Assembly (NCBI GenBank): GCA_011503125.2
Contig: WWBZ02000022.1
Span: 372,001 to 436,000 of the forward strand
DNA length: 64,000 nt
Source of the DNA: Botryosphaeria dothidea
Lineage: Eukaryota; Ascomycota; Dothideomycetes; Botryosphaeriales; Botryosphaeriaceae
Reading direction: 5' to 3'
Position 1 is the first letter of the stretch. Each line of letters begins with the position of its first letter. The translations under genes were made by a program, and so were the position numbers. The notes under the pieces are model-generated. The model worked only from the letters and a program-made list of their open reading frames with translations. It had not been told where the DNA came from and searched no databases. This document shows positions 33,201 to 44,700 of this stretch, one piece after another.

Positions 33201-33574
33201 TGACGGGCATGATGTACACTTTCCCGCGCGACTGCTTCCCGGATGCTTCTGGTGTGCTGTTGGAAATGTTCAATCTGATGCCGGCTGAGGTCGCACAGTG
33301 GGTCAAGACTACCGTTAGCATGCTGCCGCCTGGGTCGATTAGCCCACAAGAGGCGGAGCGGCTGATGAACAACATCAACCAGTACTTCCTTCTTGTTCCA
33401 GAAAAGTTTACGTACAGAGGTTCTGACGGAAATTGTAGGCGCATTCAGTCAAATGAAGTCCGCAAAATCCGCACTCTGCTGCAGGATTTCACCAACTCGT
33501 ACCGCCGTCGCAACGTCGCACCGCGCGAGGGCCTCGGCCGTCTCGAGGCGACCAGGTTCCGCTTCACCGGTTGA
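30252..33574 (+). CDS. MTR10: nuclear import receptor MTR10 (Kap111, transportin-3 type)
   Basis: Seven exons: 30252..30383, 30441..30533, 30591..30869, 30958..32383, 32433..32858, 32907..33381 and 33439..33574; 988 aa (yeast Mtr10 is 972). Introns are 57, 57, 88, 49, 48 and 57 bases, and each join keeps phase. The N-terminal importin-beta-type region (SQAHEYLEQFQKSEEAW, AKLFAATTLKGKIVYDLHQL) is followed by HEAT-like helices throughout. The ending TLLQDFTNSYRRRNVAPREG and GRLEATRFRF is typical of this subfamily. It imports SR-type mRNA-binding proteins such as Npl3 and takes part in tRNA traffic. The last intron (33382..33438) is a multiple of three with no stop, so retention would still give a full protein; splicing restores QRIQSNEVRKIRTLL, which fits the family better. 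Confidence 0.93.
33382..33438 (+). other. stop-free in-frame intron within MTR10
   Basis: 57 bases from GTACTT to TGTAG with a TTCTGAC branch. Unspliced it adds 19 residues (beginning YFLLVPEKF) with no frame change. Confidence 0.65.
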
Positions 33575-34534
33575 TCGAAACTGGTAATTCCAAGAAAATG
33601 ATAACGAGCATGGGATGGACATGGGTTTAGAGGGGGCCTTGTAAAGTCTAGCATTTTCTTGTTTCGTCGGCGATGCAACGGTGCTTGACCGATTAGCTGC
33701 GGGGCGATTGATGAGATGATGGACGGTCTTATTTCTTCTTTCTCATGCGTTTTCTTTTTCCTTCTCGTCCGACCTTTAAGGTGTTGATAAAGTAAGGATT
33801 AGTGGAAGGGGTTGAAGGGGGTGGGAATACGACTCGATCTTCTGGAAAGAAATAAGACGGAGGGATAAAAACTTTGCATTGCGAGTAGGGAGTTCTATGG
33901 AAAATGGTGTGGTTTGTAGGCTTATACCGATTATGGGAAGGACAGGGAAAGTGGGATGCGAGGCATGGTTGGCTGGTTGTGTTGGTGAAGTCCAGAAACA
34001 AAAAAAAAGATCATGCGATGTTCAATCTCGAGACCGAGGTTTCCGTAGAGTTCCAAGGCTAATCAAGAGTTTGGGCGCTTTCTTAGTGCCTCCTTTGAGA
34101 CTAATGCCTGCTTTTGGAAGGAGGGGCTGGGGCTGAACGTGGCTATGAGTCATCGCGGGAGCTCAGCCCTCTTTCGCAGCATAGGCCAATCCTCGGTTCT
34201 CACTCCATCGCGCGTTTCTGCACCGCCTTTGTCCATCGGGTAGCGCAATAATAAGCACTACGGGAGGGTCGAGGCACAGGAATCTGCGCCAAGCTCCATT
34301 AAGGCAGCCCGCCTAGCCCTAAGCAGAAGCCCGCAACACCGCCACCCCGCTAGTATAAAGCTCCTCCGCGCTGCCTCGTCTTCGTCTCCCTACCGCTCTA
34401 CCTTCTCCACCTTCTAGGTTGATCCTCAACCTTTGACACCTTTTACCCTACCCCTTTTCCTTTTCCCATTGGGCCTCGTACTGGGGAGGCCCCTTCTTCG
34501 TGCAATCTTCTGATAGCGACAACTGCTGGACACA
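33575..34534. other. intergenic region with bZIP promoter and leader
   Basis: 3' flank of MTR10 with purine-rich AT stretches to about 34000, then the bZIP promoter. TATAAA at 34354-34359 is followed by a CT-rich leader. No other gene supported. Confidence 0.5.
34354..34359 (+). promoter_or_regulatory. TATA box of bZIP gene
   Basis: TATAAA in a GC-rich context, followed 30-90 bases later by a C/T-rich stretch that would hold the transcription start and leader. Confidence 0.5.
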
Positions 34535-35407
34535 ATGCCAATGTGGTCGCGATTCTCCACCTTCTTCTACGTGCCAAGCCAGTTGCTTGCAACAGACTCT
34601 CCAACCTAACCCTTGTGGGTTCTCGGACCTTGAGAACCACAACTGTCTCGCCACGGATATCACCGGCACCGCTTTTGACTTCGCTCTCGGAAACTACTCT
34701 CAACCGGATCTTCTCGCATCTCTCACGGAATCATACCACCCGCCGCCTCCTGACTCCCTTCCTGATCTTTTCAAGAACGGAGCTTTGGACGCCGCGAGTG
34801 ATCTCGACATCTTCAACGACCTATCACACGACCAATCTTCTGATGCCTGGCTCGCGCTTAATGGCGCAGGCTCCGCTATCGACGGTTCCTTGGACAGCTC
34901 GCCAGAAACTATTTTTACCATGATGTATAAAGAATCTTTCCTTGCCGCTACTCTGAATCCCCTGGCTCCTGGTATGTGCCCATCCCATCCCCTTTCCGAC
35001 TGCCGGAATGCTAAGACCTCCCAGACCCCACTCTATTCCCGGCGTCTGCCGAACCCTCCAGCAACTCTTCTTCTGCTCGCCCTTCACCTCATTCCACCGT
35101 TGAATCGACCTTCTCGAATGATCCAAATGGTCCCTCCTCTTCTGCTTCTTCCTCATCCTCGTCTGCTGGCTCCAAGCGCAAACGCCCCGCAGACGAAAGT
35201 CCGCCGGTGGACGGCACGTTGGCCGATAAGCGGCGTCGCAACAATCTCGCGGCCGCCAAGTATCGGCAGAAAAAGGTGGACCGGATCACGGAGCTGGAGA
35301 AGGAGGTCGAGGACGTATCGAAGGAAAGGGACGAGCTGAAGCTGCAGTTGGCGCGGAGGGATGCGGAGTTGGACGTCTTGCGTCGGCTGTTGGTGGACAG
35401 AAAGTAG
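34535..35407 (+). CDS. bZIP transcription factor (GCN4/CPC1/IDI-4-like), start unresolved
   Basis: The C-terminal part is certain. Intron 34972..35024 (53 bases, GTATGT...CAG) joins NPLAPD to PTLFPASAEP, and the final exon to 35407 encodes a Ser-rich linker. It is followed by the basic region KRRRNNLAAAKYRQKKVDRI and a leucine zipper (ITELEKEVEDVSKERDELKL...). The N-terminal part is an acidic activation region (GTAFDFALGNYSQPDLLASL, LPDLFKNGALDAASDLDIF) whose frame is open from 34437 without an ATG. One possible model starts at ATG 34535 and removes a 64-base intron 34571..34634 (CTAAC branch, weak GTGCCA donor, unusual GAG acceptor), giving 251 aa. Alternatively the 34535 ATG is a 24-codon upstream ORF, as leaders of GCN4-type genes often carry. 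Such factors answer amino-acid starvation and stress. Confidence 0.78.
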
Positions 35408-36275
35408 TGGCACCTAATGAGTTCTTATACACATTTTTATCAGCCCTTGTTCCATCGTCTTTGCGGATTGTGATGTGAAGGTTTGGAGGATGCTCAGGCG
35501 ATGTCGGTATCGGTCAACATGAACTTTTATTGATCGGCAAATACTATCGTCATTGCTTCTTCTGCATGCCTGTCTTTGGGTGCTTTGACATGCCTCTGTG
35601 GTTTTAGTGGTGCTCTTTGCTCACACGTAGGAAAGTCATGGTATTCTGAATGACTCAATTGTCTATCTACATCCTTTGCCATTCCTTATAATCCCTTCTC
35701 CTCCGTGTTCTCTTGACCTTGTTACACAGTCAATAAGCCAGAATGATGTTTTCTGAACCATTTCTCCTTCTTTTTTGTTCATGATGGCTCAAGATGATGG
35801 ACGCGGAGCTGACCATCGTCGCGACATATTGCCTATAAGAGAGTGGATCAGCCGACCGCAAGCACGAACTGCTTTTTTCTGTGTATTAGAGGCTTGTCGA
35901 CAACGAAAACGAGCGAGAACTGGTGATTCTGGCCTATCATATTCCAGAAGGATCTCAGTCAGCACTTCATCGAATCCTCGAAGTTCTTCGCGCTAGCAAT
36001 CGGCCGCAGGGCCCCTCCCTCGCGCGGTCAGCACGCCAAGCTATGATTCATAGTTCGTCATTCTCGCTCAGAGCAAGGACTCCCAACAGGTAGTCTGCTT
36101 TGCTCGCAAACTGGTCGACATTCGAACAAGTCCAATACATTTTCTGTCACACAAGAATTGAAACGCGTTGCCAACGCAGAGGCCGCGTAGCCATTTAATG
36201 CAGTTTGATTGTTTTTGGGCTCCCCACGTGGCAGCCTTCATTTCGCCCTGCGCGAGCGCCCGCGCGCTTTGGTCC

Positions 36276-36277
<2 letters not shown>

Positions 36278-36320
<43 letters not shown>
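36278..36320 (+). repeat. (CA)n microsatellite
   Basis: 43 bases of uninterrupted CA dinucleotides, about 21 units, the longest simple repeat in the window. Length variation between strains is expected. Confidence 0.97.
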
Positions 36321-36324
<4 letters not shown>

Positions 36325-37539
36325 CAGGTTCGCAACGTTCTACAGCATCAAGGGCAGACAAGCATCGGGGGGTTTTAAGTTTTAACCCCCATGCGGCCTT
36401 TCGCTGCGAATTTGACGCCTGGACGGATATTCATTCTTCGATTGCATACAATCTTTTGCCTCGTTCTCACGATCGATCCAGCCTTTTTGCAAAAACGACG
36501 CTTGTGGCACCGTCGCACAAGATCATTTACACCAGCAAGCCAGAAGGCATGTCTGTACACATAAGCGCAGGACCCGACTCATTCCACAGCAACGCGAATC
36601 GTACTCCCAGATGAGGGATTGGACGCAGTCCCATCAACGCCGAGTGGCTGCAGTATACTTTCGCCGCTTCTTCGTATCTTCGACATCACCACGAGCGTAG
36701 AATTTGTCGAAAAGCGCACTTCACCCCCGTCCGATTCACCCATCATCGACGCGCAACACCCTTCGTCAGATCGAATGCAACCTCGTTTCCGCGGAACTGC
36801 TTGCTTCGGATGCAAATGCTCCGAGCCCGAAGAGTTGCTGACAAAACAACAGAGAAAAAGACTTACCACTTTACGTCGAGACAAGGTTGCGCGAAAAAAA
36901 ACCCGCCGCCACCTGCCCACGGCAAGGTATCCCCTTCCTAACGGCAACCGGAAACACCCTGCGAAAGCCGGGCATACATGCCATTCGTCACCTCTTTCTG
37001 CAGCAAGACTCGTCGCCCGCGTGTTGCCAAGGCCCGGTGGTGCGAAGAATAGAAACAGGCAAATAGATGAAAAAAGGAACAAACGCTCGGGTTTGCGCAG
37101 CGTCCAGGCTTTCTTCGGATTCGGCCGCAAGGCATCGACACGGAGGGGGGATGATGGCAGGAAGAAAAAATGATACAAGAGCTTTTGCTGCTGCGGAACC
37201 CTTGCGAATGCGCATTACGCGTATCTCTGCTATAGCAGGTCCTGTTAAAGGGGAGGCCAAGTCGGGAGACCCTGAGGTCTTTAGATGCTACCGCCCCCGG
37301 TCCATGTTTGCCCCCCCCCTCTCCCCCCCCTCTCCTCGGTGATGATGTGGCTTTTGAATTTTTTCTTTCGACCGTTATACAAGCAGCTGCCCATTGGGGC
37401 AAAAATCGATAGGGGAAGAGAGAAAACTTAGCGAAAAGGCATGGTTGTGCCTATAGCGGCTCTGCTTTAGCGCGAGGAAAATACGGGATTGCTAAGATTA
37501 AACCAAGAGCACACAAATTGATGTCATGACGAGATGGAG

Positions 37540-38025
37540 CTAAGGAGGTTCGTGTACGATCGTAGCGCCCGGAGAAGCACGGTCAGATTGCCGGAGGTTT
37601 TGCCCGGTTTGACCGATCTGGTTGATCGTCCTTGGTCTTGGTGAGGGAGGGGAAGGGGTCAAGGCATTAAGCGGCACGGCGGCCGGCGGGAAGGACGGAT
37701 AACTAAGGACGTTGGAGTTTAGGGCGGGAGAGCCGTTTTCTTTGCGCGGCGCTGAGAGGTCAGTGTGTTCGGCAGCTGAAGCTGGGGTGTGGTGTACAAC
37801 TACTCTGTCTCCAACGACGGAGGAGAGGTTATTTTGGCGTGTAGGAGGCTCGCTTAGGCAGGTACGTACGAATACGCTCTGGGGAGCGTTTTGAGAGGGT
37901 GCTGATCTCCTGCCTGACTGTGGAGCGTCCTGCTTTGGCGTGGTGCTGGTTGGTGGTTGTTTTTGGTCGCGTTGGCCTCTGCTCGCAATTGGACGTGTCG
38001 GGTTGGGAGAGTGTTCATGCGACAT
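37540..38025 (-). CDS. tentative small Pro/Ser-rich hypothetical protein
   Basis: A 161-codon ORF starting MSHEHSPNPTRPIASRGQ and ending ASPGATIVHEPP. Composition is disordered (Pro, Ser, Gln, Asn, Arg) but less biased than neighbouring noise ORFs and it has a normal ATG. A short run TCLSEPPTRQNNLSSVVGD looks protein-like. No domain, signal peptide or homologue recognised, and a GTACGTAC donor-like site inside hints at splicing. Could equally be chance. Confidence 0.3.
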   Translation of the reverse strand: MSHEHSPNPTRPIASRGQRDQKQPPTSTTPKQDAPQSGRRSAPSQNAPQSVFVRTCLSEPPTRQNNLSSVVGDRVVVHHTPASAAEHTDLSAPRKENGSPALNSNVLSYPSFPPAAVPLNALTPSPPSPRPRTINQIGQTGQNLRQSDRASPGATIVHEPP

Positions 38026-40780
38026 GCCGCATGCTCAGCTACGCCATGCCGGCATTTTTTGGCTTTCGTCACGCGCTAATGTATCGCTGGTCACAGCGCA
38101 GACTTTCGATCTGATTCTAAATCTGTGTGTAATTCTGCGAACGGCAATGATCCAACAGCTGGAAGCACACAAGATCGCTGAGTTTGGGTGGAGAGGTTTC
38201 GACGACCGGGGCAGTGTCTCTGCGAACCAGCTGGGGTGGGGGGGGGGAAGGCTCGTTGTTTGAGTCAGCCCGCGCGCGACAGGCCTATCGGAAGCGGCAT
38301 CTCGCGCTCGTATGCCCGTCAGACGGGAGCGAGGGAGGAAGGACGGGTCACTGTAGCATGGCGGATCCTGCGGGCGGATGCCGGCCGCGCGACCAATGGC
38401 GCTGGCACCCCCACCAACTACCAAGCTCTCTCCAAGGATGGCCATAAGCACCAGCAAGAAACGTTTGATGTCGTACGACGTCGGCCACGCGCGTACAGGA
38501 GGAAGGCGCGCCGAGCCGTGCTGCTGCTCTCGTCATCAATCAATAAGCTAAGGGTATGTAGAGTGGGCGCCGTATACGGAAATGGCCATATTGCTGCCAC
38601 TGTCACGGTGCGGCGCAGACGGCCGCTTGCTCGGGGAGTTTCTTGCTGTCGGCCGATTGCTAGTGACACTGTCGCAGCGACGGCGCGCCGAGGGCCTGGT
38701 TCGCGGTGCAGCGCCGCTATTGGACTATGCCCTATTGATTTTCAAAGGCCGAAGGGCAGCGGCGGAAGGAATCGACAGCGGCGCGGGGAGCAAGCGATGT
38801 TGCACGCCCACCATGTGACAATGACGACGCGTCCGCATGGCAGACGCAGACACACACAAGCAGGCGTCCCGGCGCGGTGGGTATGGCCCAGGAAGGACAG
38901 GCAGGGCAGCGGCATGTTTTATTTTCGGCAGCGGCTGCTTTGGGGTGATCAAGCTTCACAGGGCCAGCAGCGGGCCCAGCTGTGCGACAGACATCTGCAG
39001 AGGCCGCCGGGCGGCGACTATGCCCACGCGAACAGAGGCCCGCTCGCACCCATGAAACCGCCCGCCCCGTCCGCGTGGACGACGAGGGCTCCCTGCAATC
39101 GCGCATAGCCGCAGCCTGCGGTCCGTTTGGATCGGACAATGACGACTTGCCCTGGGCGCGATTCAGTCGCCGTTTCTCTCGACCCGCCATTTGATTGATG
39201 GAGAGATTTTAATGCGCGGGCGTTTTGGGTCCAATGGCGATCGTCGGCGGCAAGTGGAGGTGCCAGAGTGGAGGAGCGCGTGTCTTGCTTGCTGCTGCGC
39301 GCTGAGGCGCTCGAGGAGAGGGGGCCGCAATGGTTGACGTCTGCCCTGGCGGCCGCTCTGAGTCGCCGCCGCCTCTGCTCGACTTCATGGCCGCGCGCGA
39401 CTCGCTCACCTCACGCCAGCCGACGGGATGCCGGTCACGGGCATCACGGACAGCAGATCGGTACACAAGATTTCAGACTTTCGTCAGGCCGCCCGAACGG
39501 CTCTGCACCGATGCTTCTCCGTTGAGCGCGGTGTAGCATGCTGCAGGTATTTTTGGCACCCTCAGCAATGCTCAGCACCGCAGCTCCCGGAGGAACCCGC
39601 TCCAGCTGGACTGTGCCCGGCCTATCTTTTGCTGCTCTGCGCAAGCTTCTCCGCATTTGATGAGTGGAACGTTGCGAGGAAAAAAGATTAACCCATATAT
39701 TGGTCCTGGAACGCTAATTACTATAGGTCGAAACGCTGTCGGCCCGTTACATGTCTTTTGGCGCGGCAAAAGCAGGGAGCGGAGGCCAAGGCCACGATGT
39801 GCACGTCGTATTCTGTATAGGCCACGAAGGAAAGACCCGAGAGCCCTTTGGTAAGCACGCGGAATGCGTGCGCGGTGGGATGCGATATTGCGCTCGTCGC
39901 AGGACTGGCAATGTCGTCACAGACACCCACGCGAGATGAGCCAGGCCTCCGCCTCTGCTGGGACGGCTTCAGGTAGCACCAACGGCGGCGGGGGCAGGCG
40001 GACGAGCCGGGGACAGGCATCTCGCAGGGCTTGTACTCGCTCGCATTTGCGGAGGAGGGCTACGCAATGGTCGGCGCGGCGGCGGCGGAGGGCGGTGGTG
40101 CAGGGCGCGGCGGGCTTTCGCACGTACGATGCATGAACTCATCAAATTGGGCAAATTGCGCCAGGCGGCTGGCAACAATATTGCTGCAAACGGCGCCTGG
40201 CGCCCCCGGCGCAGCGGTCTCCAGGGTCGCCCCAATCCGTGGGCCGGGAAGGCAGCCGACTGCCGCTGGTTGCTCATGGCGTGAGGGTACAGACACACTG
40301 GCAGACAGGCACAACGCGGAGCTCAGCCAGCCGCAGGCACGCGCCCAGACAGCTCGCGGACAAGGGCCCTGGAGCGCGGGAACCACGGCGGCGGAACAGC
40401 GCTAAGCTTTGCGGTAAAGTTGGCGATCGAGGTGATCGTTGAGGGCGCGGCGGCGAATCAGGGCGTGTTGCTGCGGTGCGCGCGGCGTGGGGAACGCGGA
40501 GAGCCCAAAGACCCTGCCGCGCAGCTGGCAGCGTGCAGTGCAGCTGGGCGCTGGCGGGCGGGCGGCGTGCGTGGCGGCGACGCTGCTCTGCTCGTCGTGT
40601 TTGCACCGCCGCCAAGCAGCGCGCGCGGAGGGGGTGCGCCAAGGCAGCCCGAGTCGTGCAGTGCTGTTCGGCCGCAAGAACATCGCTCCATCTGATCCAG
40701 CCGGCGGGCGGAGATTCCCGCCGTGGAGCTGGTCAAGGCCGTTGCCGTTGCAGTGCGGGCGGCGGGCAGGGCACGAGGGG

Positions 40781-40820
40781 CAGGGCAGCGCAGGGCAGCG
40801 CAGGGCAGCGCAGGGCAGCG
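40781..40820 (+). repeat. decanucleotide tandem repeat
   Basis: Four exact copies of CAGGGCAGCG, flanked by partial copies (GGGCAGGGCACGAGGGG before, CCGGGCAAGG after). Noncoding and very GC-rich, 0.9 kb before the Zn2Cys6 gene. Confidence 0.95.
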
Positions 40821-41763
40821 CCGGGCAAGGGAGTGGACCAGCGACGGTGCCCGTGGCCTCATTCTGGTAGCGCGGCGACTCGACTCGACGGACAGGCACA
40901 GACTGCGCTCCAGGGCACGGGGCGCCATCCGCCCGCCAGCAACCTCACTCCATCGTGCTGCCCTGCCCACCTGCGTCCTTCCCGAGTGAGCGGCGCCTGC
41001 CACGACCTGCCCGCGAGATATGGCTCTGCTTATCACAGTCGCAACCGGCACAGCGCGAGTCCACTTTCCGTCCCCGCCGCCGCAGCGCATCCTGATCCCC
41101 TCCAGCCAGGAACCAGACGAAGCCCTATCACGAGGCTGCTAGGCCCCGTTATAATAGTCTTAAGCTTTCCAAAGACGTTGCCCTCTCAGCCCGCCGCCGC
41201 GTGTACCACCACCACCAAGCCCTTCCCTAAAGACCCCCCCCGAACTGCATCTCCCTCCAGTCGATGCCTATTTTAAGCAGCTGCCTGCCAGACACCAGCT
41301 GCGTGCCTATCTTTTGCCTCTAGCCTCCCGCTGCCCGCGCCCTAGTCTCCGCGCGCCCTCCACCCACTCCCGCCCAATTGCGCCTGCGAGCTGTCTGCAC
41401 TACTACCCCACTGACATTGTGGCGCCGACCCACTCCTTCATTTGCGTCCGTACGCCCTTAGCCCGGCTGCCAGAGAGAGTCCTGCGGTCCGATTGAACCT
41501 CTACCCTCACTCTCCACCCCCAGGTGCCCACCTCTCTTCTCCGCAACAACTCGACACAAACAACGCCCAACCAAGGACCCAACCACTGCGCGCTGCGCCG
41601 CCAACACGACCAAGACGCACCTGCTCGGACTTACTGCCAAGATCGACTGCGGATCCCGTCTCGGTCCGCTCTCGCCGAAGACGACATCGACTAGGGTGAC
41701 TGATCACTAGCAGACCGGAGCTGAGTACGAGGCCAGTCCGGCTCGACTCCCGAGAGAACACCA

Positions 41764-44700
41764 ATGTCTTCCTCTGATGGTGGAGCTGCCGTCCCGCCTG
41801 CGTCGCAGCAGCAGGCGACATCACCAGCCGATGCGGGTGCAACTGGCGCCGCCGGAGCACCGAAGGACAGCTCAAAGGCCAAGTCGGCTGCCGACGCAAC
41901 CAACACGAAGGCCCGCAAGAGAACCAAGACTGGATGCTTGACCTGCCGGAAGCGACGCATCAAGTGCGGCGAGGAGCGACCCATCTGCAACAACTGCATC
42001 AAGTCCAAGCGCCACTGCGAGGGCTACAATCAGCGTGTCATCTTCAAGCCGCCGATCGGAGACTGGCCTGGCAGTGCGCCCGCGAACACACTGCCCTTCC
42101 ACAGCGGCGTCATTCCCGGTGGCCGCCCTGTCTTCCAACAACCGTTTCCTGGCCAGCAGCCAGCAGGGCTCTCGTATAATGGCCTAAGGCCCGGCCAGCA
42201 GCAGTACCCCTTACCACAGTATGGACAGTTTACGGGTGTTGACCCGTTCAACGGCGGTGCATTCACCGGTGGGCTCGTTCAAGACAGCTCGTATGTCCCT
42301 CAAACAGCACAATATGGCCAGCACATGGACCCCGCATATCAACAACGCTCGTACTCTGTGGGCGCCATGCAGCCGGAGTTCGGGCAGCAGCTCTCTCCTC
42401 AGCCCCCACTCGCTTCGCAGATCCATCGATCATCAGTACAGCTCCCTTATCACACGACGGCATCCATGGGGCATGGAATACCGGCGTTTTCACAGGGACC
42501 ACTAGCGCAACCGTACGGCCAGCAGAGACCTCAAGCGCCGCAACAGACCCAGTACAGCCAAGGCTTCCAGTACCCCGCAGCGACCACGGCGGCTGATACA
42601 TTTAGGCAGCCCCAACCCTTGATGCAGTCCACGGAGGTTCTCCAGGCGGCAGACCAGGATGTTTTGGTATGGCACAAAGTAGCGAGTGGCCTGGCAAGCG
42701 AGGAAGAACGCCTTGACTTGCTGCAGCCCGAGGCAACGCAGGGCCTGCATCCGAGCATTTCCTCGACTGTTGCTCCTGATGCCGGCCAAACAGGTATAGG
42801 TATGCCGTTTATGCCCTCGCAGCAGCTCTGTTTTTGAATCGGTCTGTTTTGGTCAATGGATGGTGAGAGCCATTGGTCGCGAAAGCTACGCAAAGCCAAG
42901 TTGATGATCAGCTAATTGATTGACTCATGGCAGATCAATCAACACCCTCCTCCAGACAGGCCATCCCGGTCACCAACGAACTGCGTCAGTCCGGCTTCTC
43001 CGAGCGCCACATAAGCCCAACCGAAATTCTTCAGGAAGCGGCAGTAGAGTACGAGGACGACGACTACTATGACGTGCACTCTGATGATGAGATGGAGCTA
43101 TTGCCGGCACAGGAACAGGCTCTTGCGTATGGTCAACAGCGCGACTTCGAGGTGATGATGCAGATCCACCGAGATAGCGTAAACGACTTGAGCGTCAGGC
43201 ACTACGGCGCCTTTCTCTATTCTGGCATTCTGGACCATTATCGAGCAGAATGGGTTGCAAACCCCTTGCGGAATCCGAAAACAGCGCGTGTTTTCGCGCA
43301 CTTCATCCATGCCACCGGGCCTAGTCTTTCCATATTTGAGAGGAGAGTGCGAAATGCATCCGCCATGTTCAGTGAAGGCCCGGTTCACCCAAGTCAACAG
43401 TCTCTGTGGACTTACACCCTACCGATGATGGCACTAAATCACCAGAGTCTCTTGCACGCCATGCTTGCCTTGTCCTCGTTACATATCGCCAAGTTGCAAG
43501 GTGCTTCAGTCACGCCCTCCTTCAAACACTATGCCTACGCGCTGAAACGTGTGCATCACGCTGTGGGTCATCCGAAGAAGCGACACCACGTCACAACGCT
43601 AGCGGCGTGTCTCTTGCTTGGTTTCTACGAAGTTATGACGGCCGACCATGTGAAGTGGAGTAGTCATCTTTTGGGTGCGAAGCAGCTGTTCGTCGAGATT
43701 GACTATGCAGGGATGACAAAGCAATGGCGCAAAAAGAAGGCTGAAGAAGACGCTTTCGAACGCAATTTTGCGTACGAGAATCCCGGAGTGATGATGCAGC
43801 AACCCCGGTACCTGAACAAGGAAGCCAGCAATCTGCCAGACGAAAGGGTCGTCAGCATGCTGACAGGACGCCAACTTCGATACGATGACTTTGGAAGAGT
43901 CGAGGGAGATAGCAATCCCGAAGTAGCGGATATAACTCACTATGAGACATATCAGGATCTATGGTGGTGGTTCGTGAGGCATGATGGGTTCCAGAGCGTC
44001 ATCAGTGGCAACTCGCTCCTGTAAGGTTTGCAGAGCCATGAAATTGGTACCTACAGCTAACTCTCTATAGCATGGACTACAGCAGATGGATGGACTGCCC
44101 ACCTCGTGCCCCATTAGGAAAAGCGGATGCCTTGTACGGAACCCACGACCATTCTCTCCTCCTCCTTGGCCGAATCGCAGACTTCTCCTCAAGGGACCGA
44201 GACAGGAAAATCAAGGCAGTACAGATGAATGGCGGGCAATGGAGACCGGGATTGGGTATGCCAGCTGCTCCTCCGGGATCTGGTCCGCCTCCCGGCTTCG
44301 TACCTGGCCAGATGCCTCCACAACAAGGACCACCAGGTGGCGCTCCGCCGCCTCAGATCGCATTCTACGGCATGGCACCGAGTGCTGCAGTCAGACAAAT
44401 GCCTTCTGCCTTCGCGACGCAAGGCCAAAAGTCTCCCTCGCCTGGCCCCTCCTCCGATATCAACAACCAGGTCGAGCTCCAAGCCGCAACACAGACTGCC
44501 CTAGCTGAATGGGAATCTATCCGCGCTTCGCTCTCCCACTACGTCTCCCACTTCGGCCCTGCCTTCGCACCCTTGGGCGAAGAGTACACAACGCCCATCC
44601 CTACGCCCTTCGGCTCGGCCCTTCAGTACCGCAGCTTCGACATTGCCGTCCTCTGGGCGCAGTACCACATGCTCGATATCATCCTCGCGCGCTCTCACCC

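Larger units (their letters stand above)
35408..41763. other. 6.3 kb gene-poor region between two transcription-factor genes
   Basis: No gene with recognisable domains or consistent splice structure. ORFs are short, often doubled on both strands, and rich in Arg, Ala, Gly and Pro as expected from GC-rich noncoding DNA. Contents: a (CA)n microsatellite (36278-36320), poly-C runs near 37311-37330, a tentative small ORF (37540-38025), a decanucleotide tandem repeat (40781-40820), and from about 41000 a long pyrimidine-rich leader for the Zn2Cys6 gene. The length suggests an extended regulatory region. Confidence 0.55.

Noticed and set aside
36278..36320. CRISPR-like or functional repeat array
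   Set aside because: It is a plain CA dinucleotide microsatellite.
36579..37178. Facing ORFs of about 190 codons on both strands
   Set aside because: No domain, no splice logic and mirrored lengths on both strands; typical of GC-rich noncoding sequence.
40458..41276. Long overlapping ORFs on both strands in the GC-rich region before 41764
   Set aside because: Ala/Arg/Pro-rich, cross the decamer repeat and run on both strands; no family resemblance.
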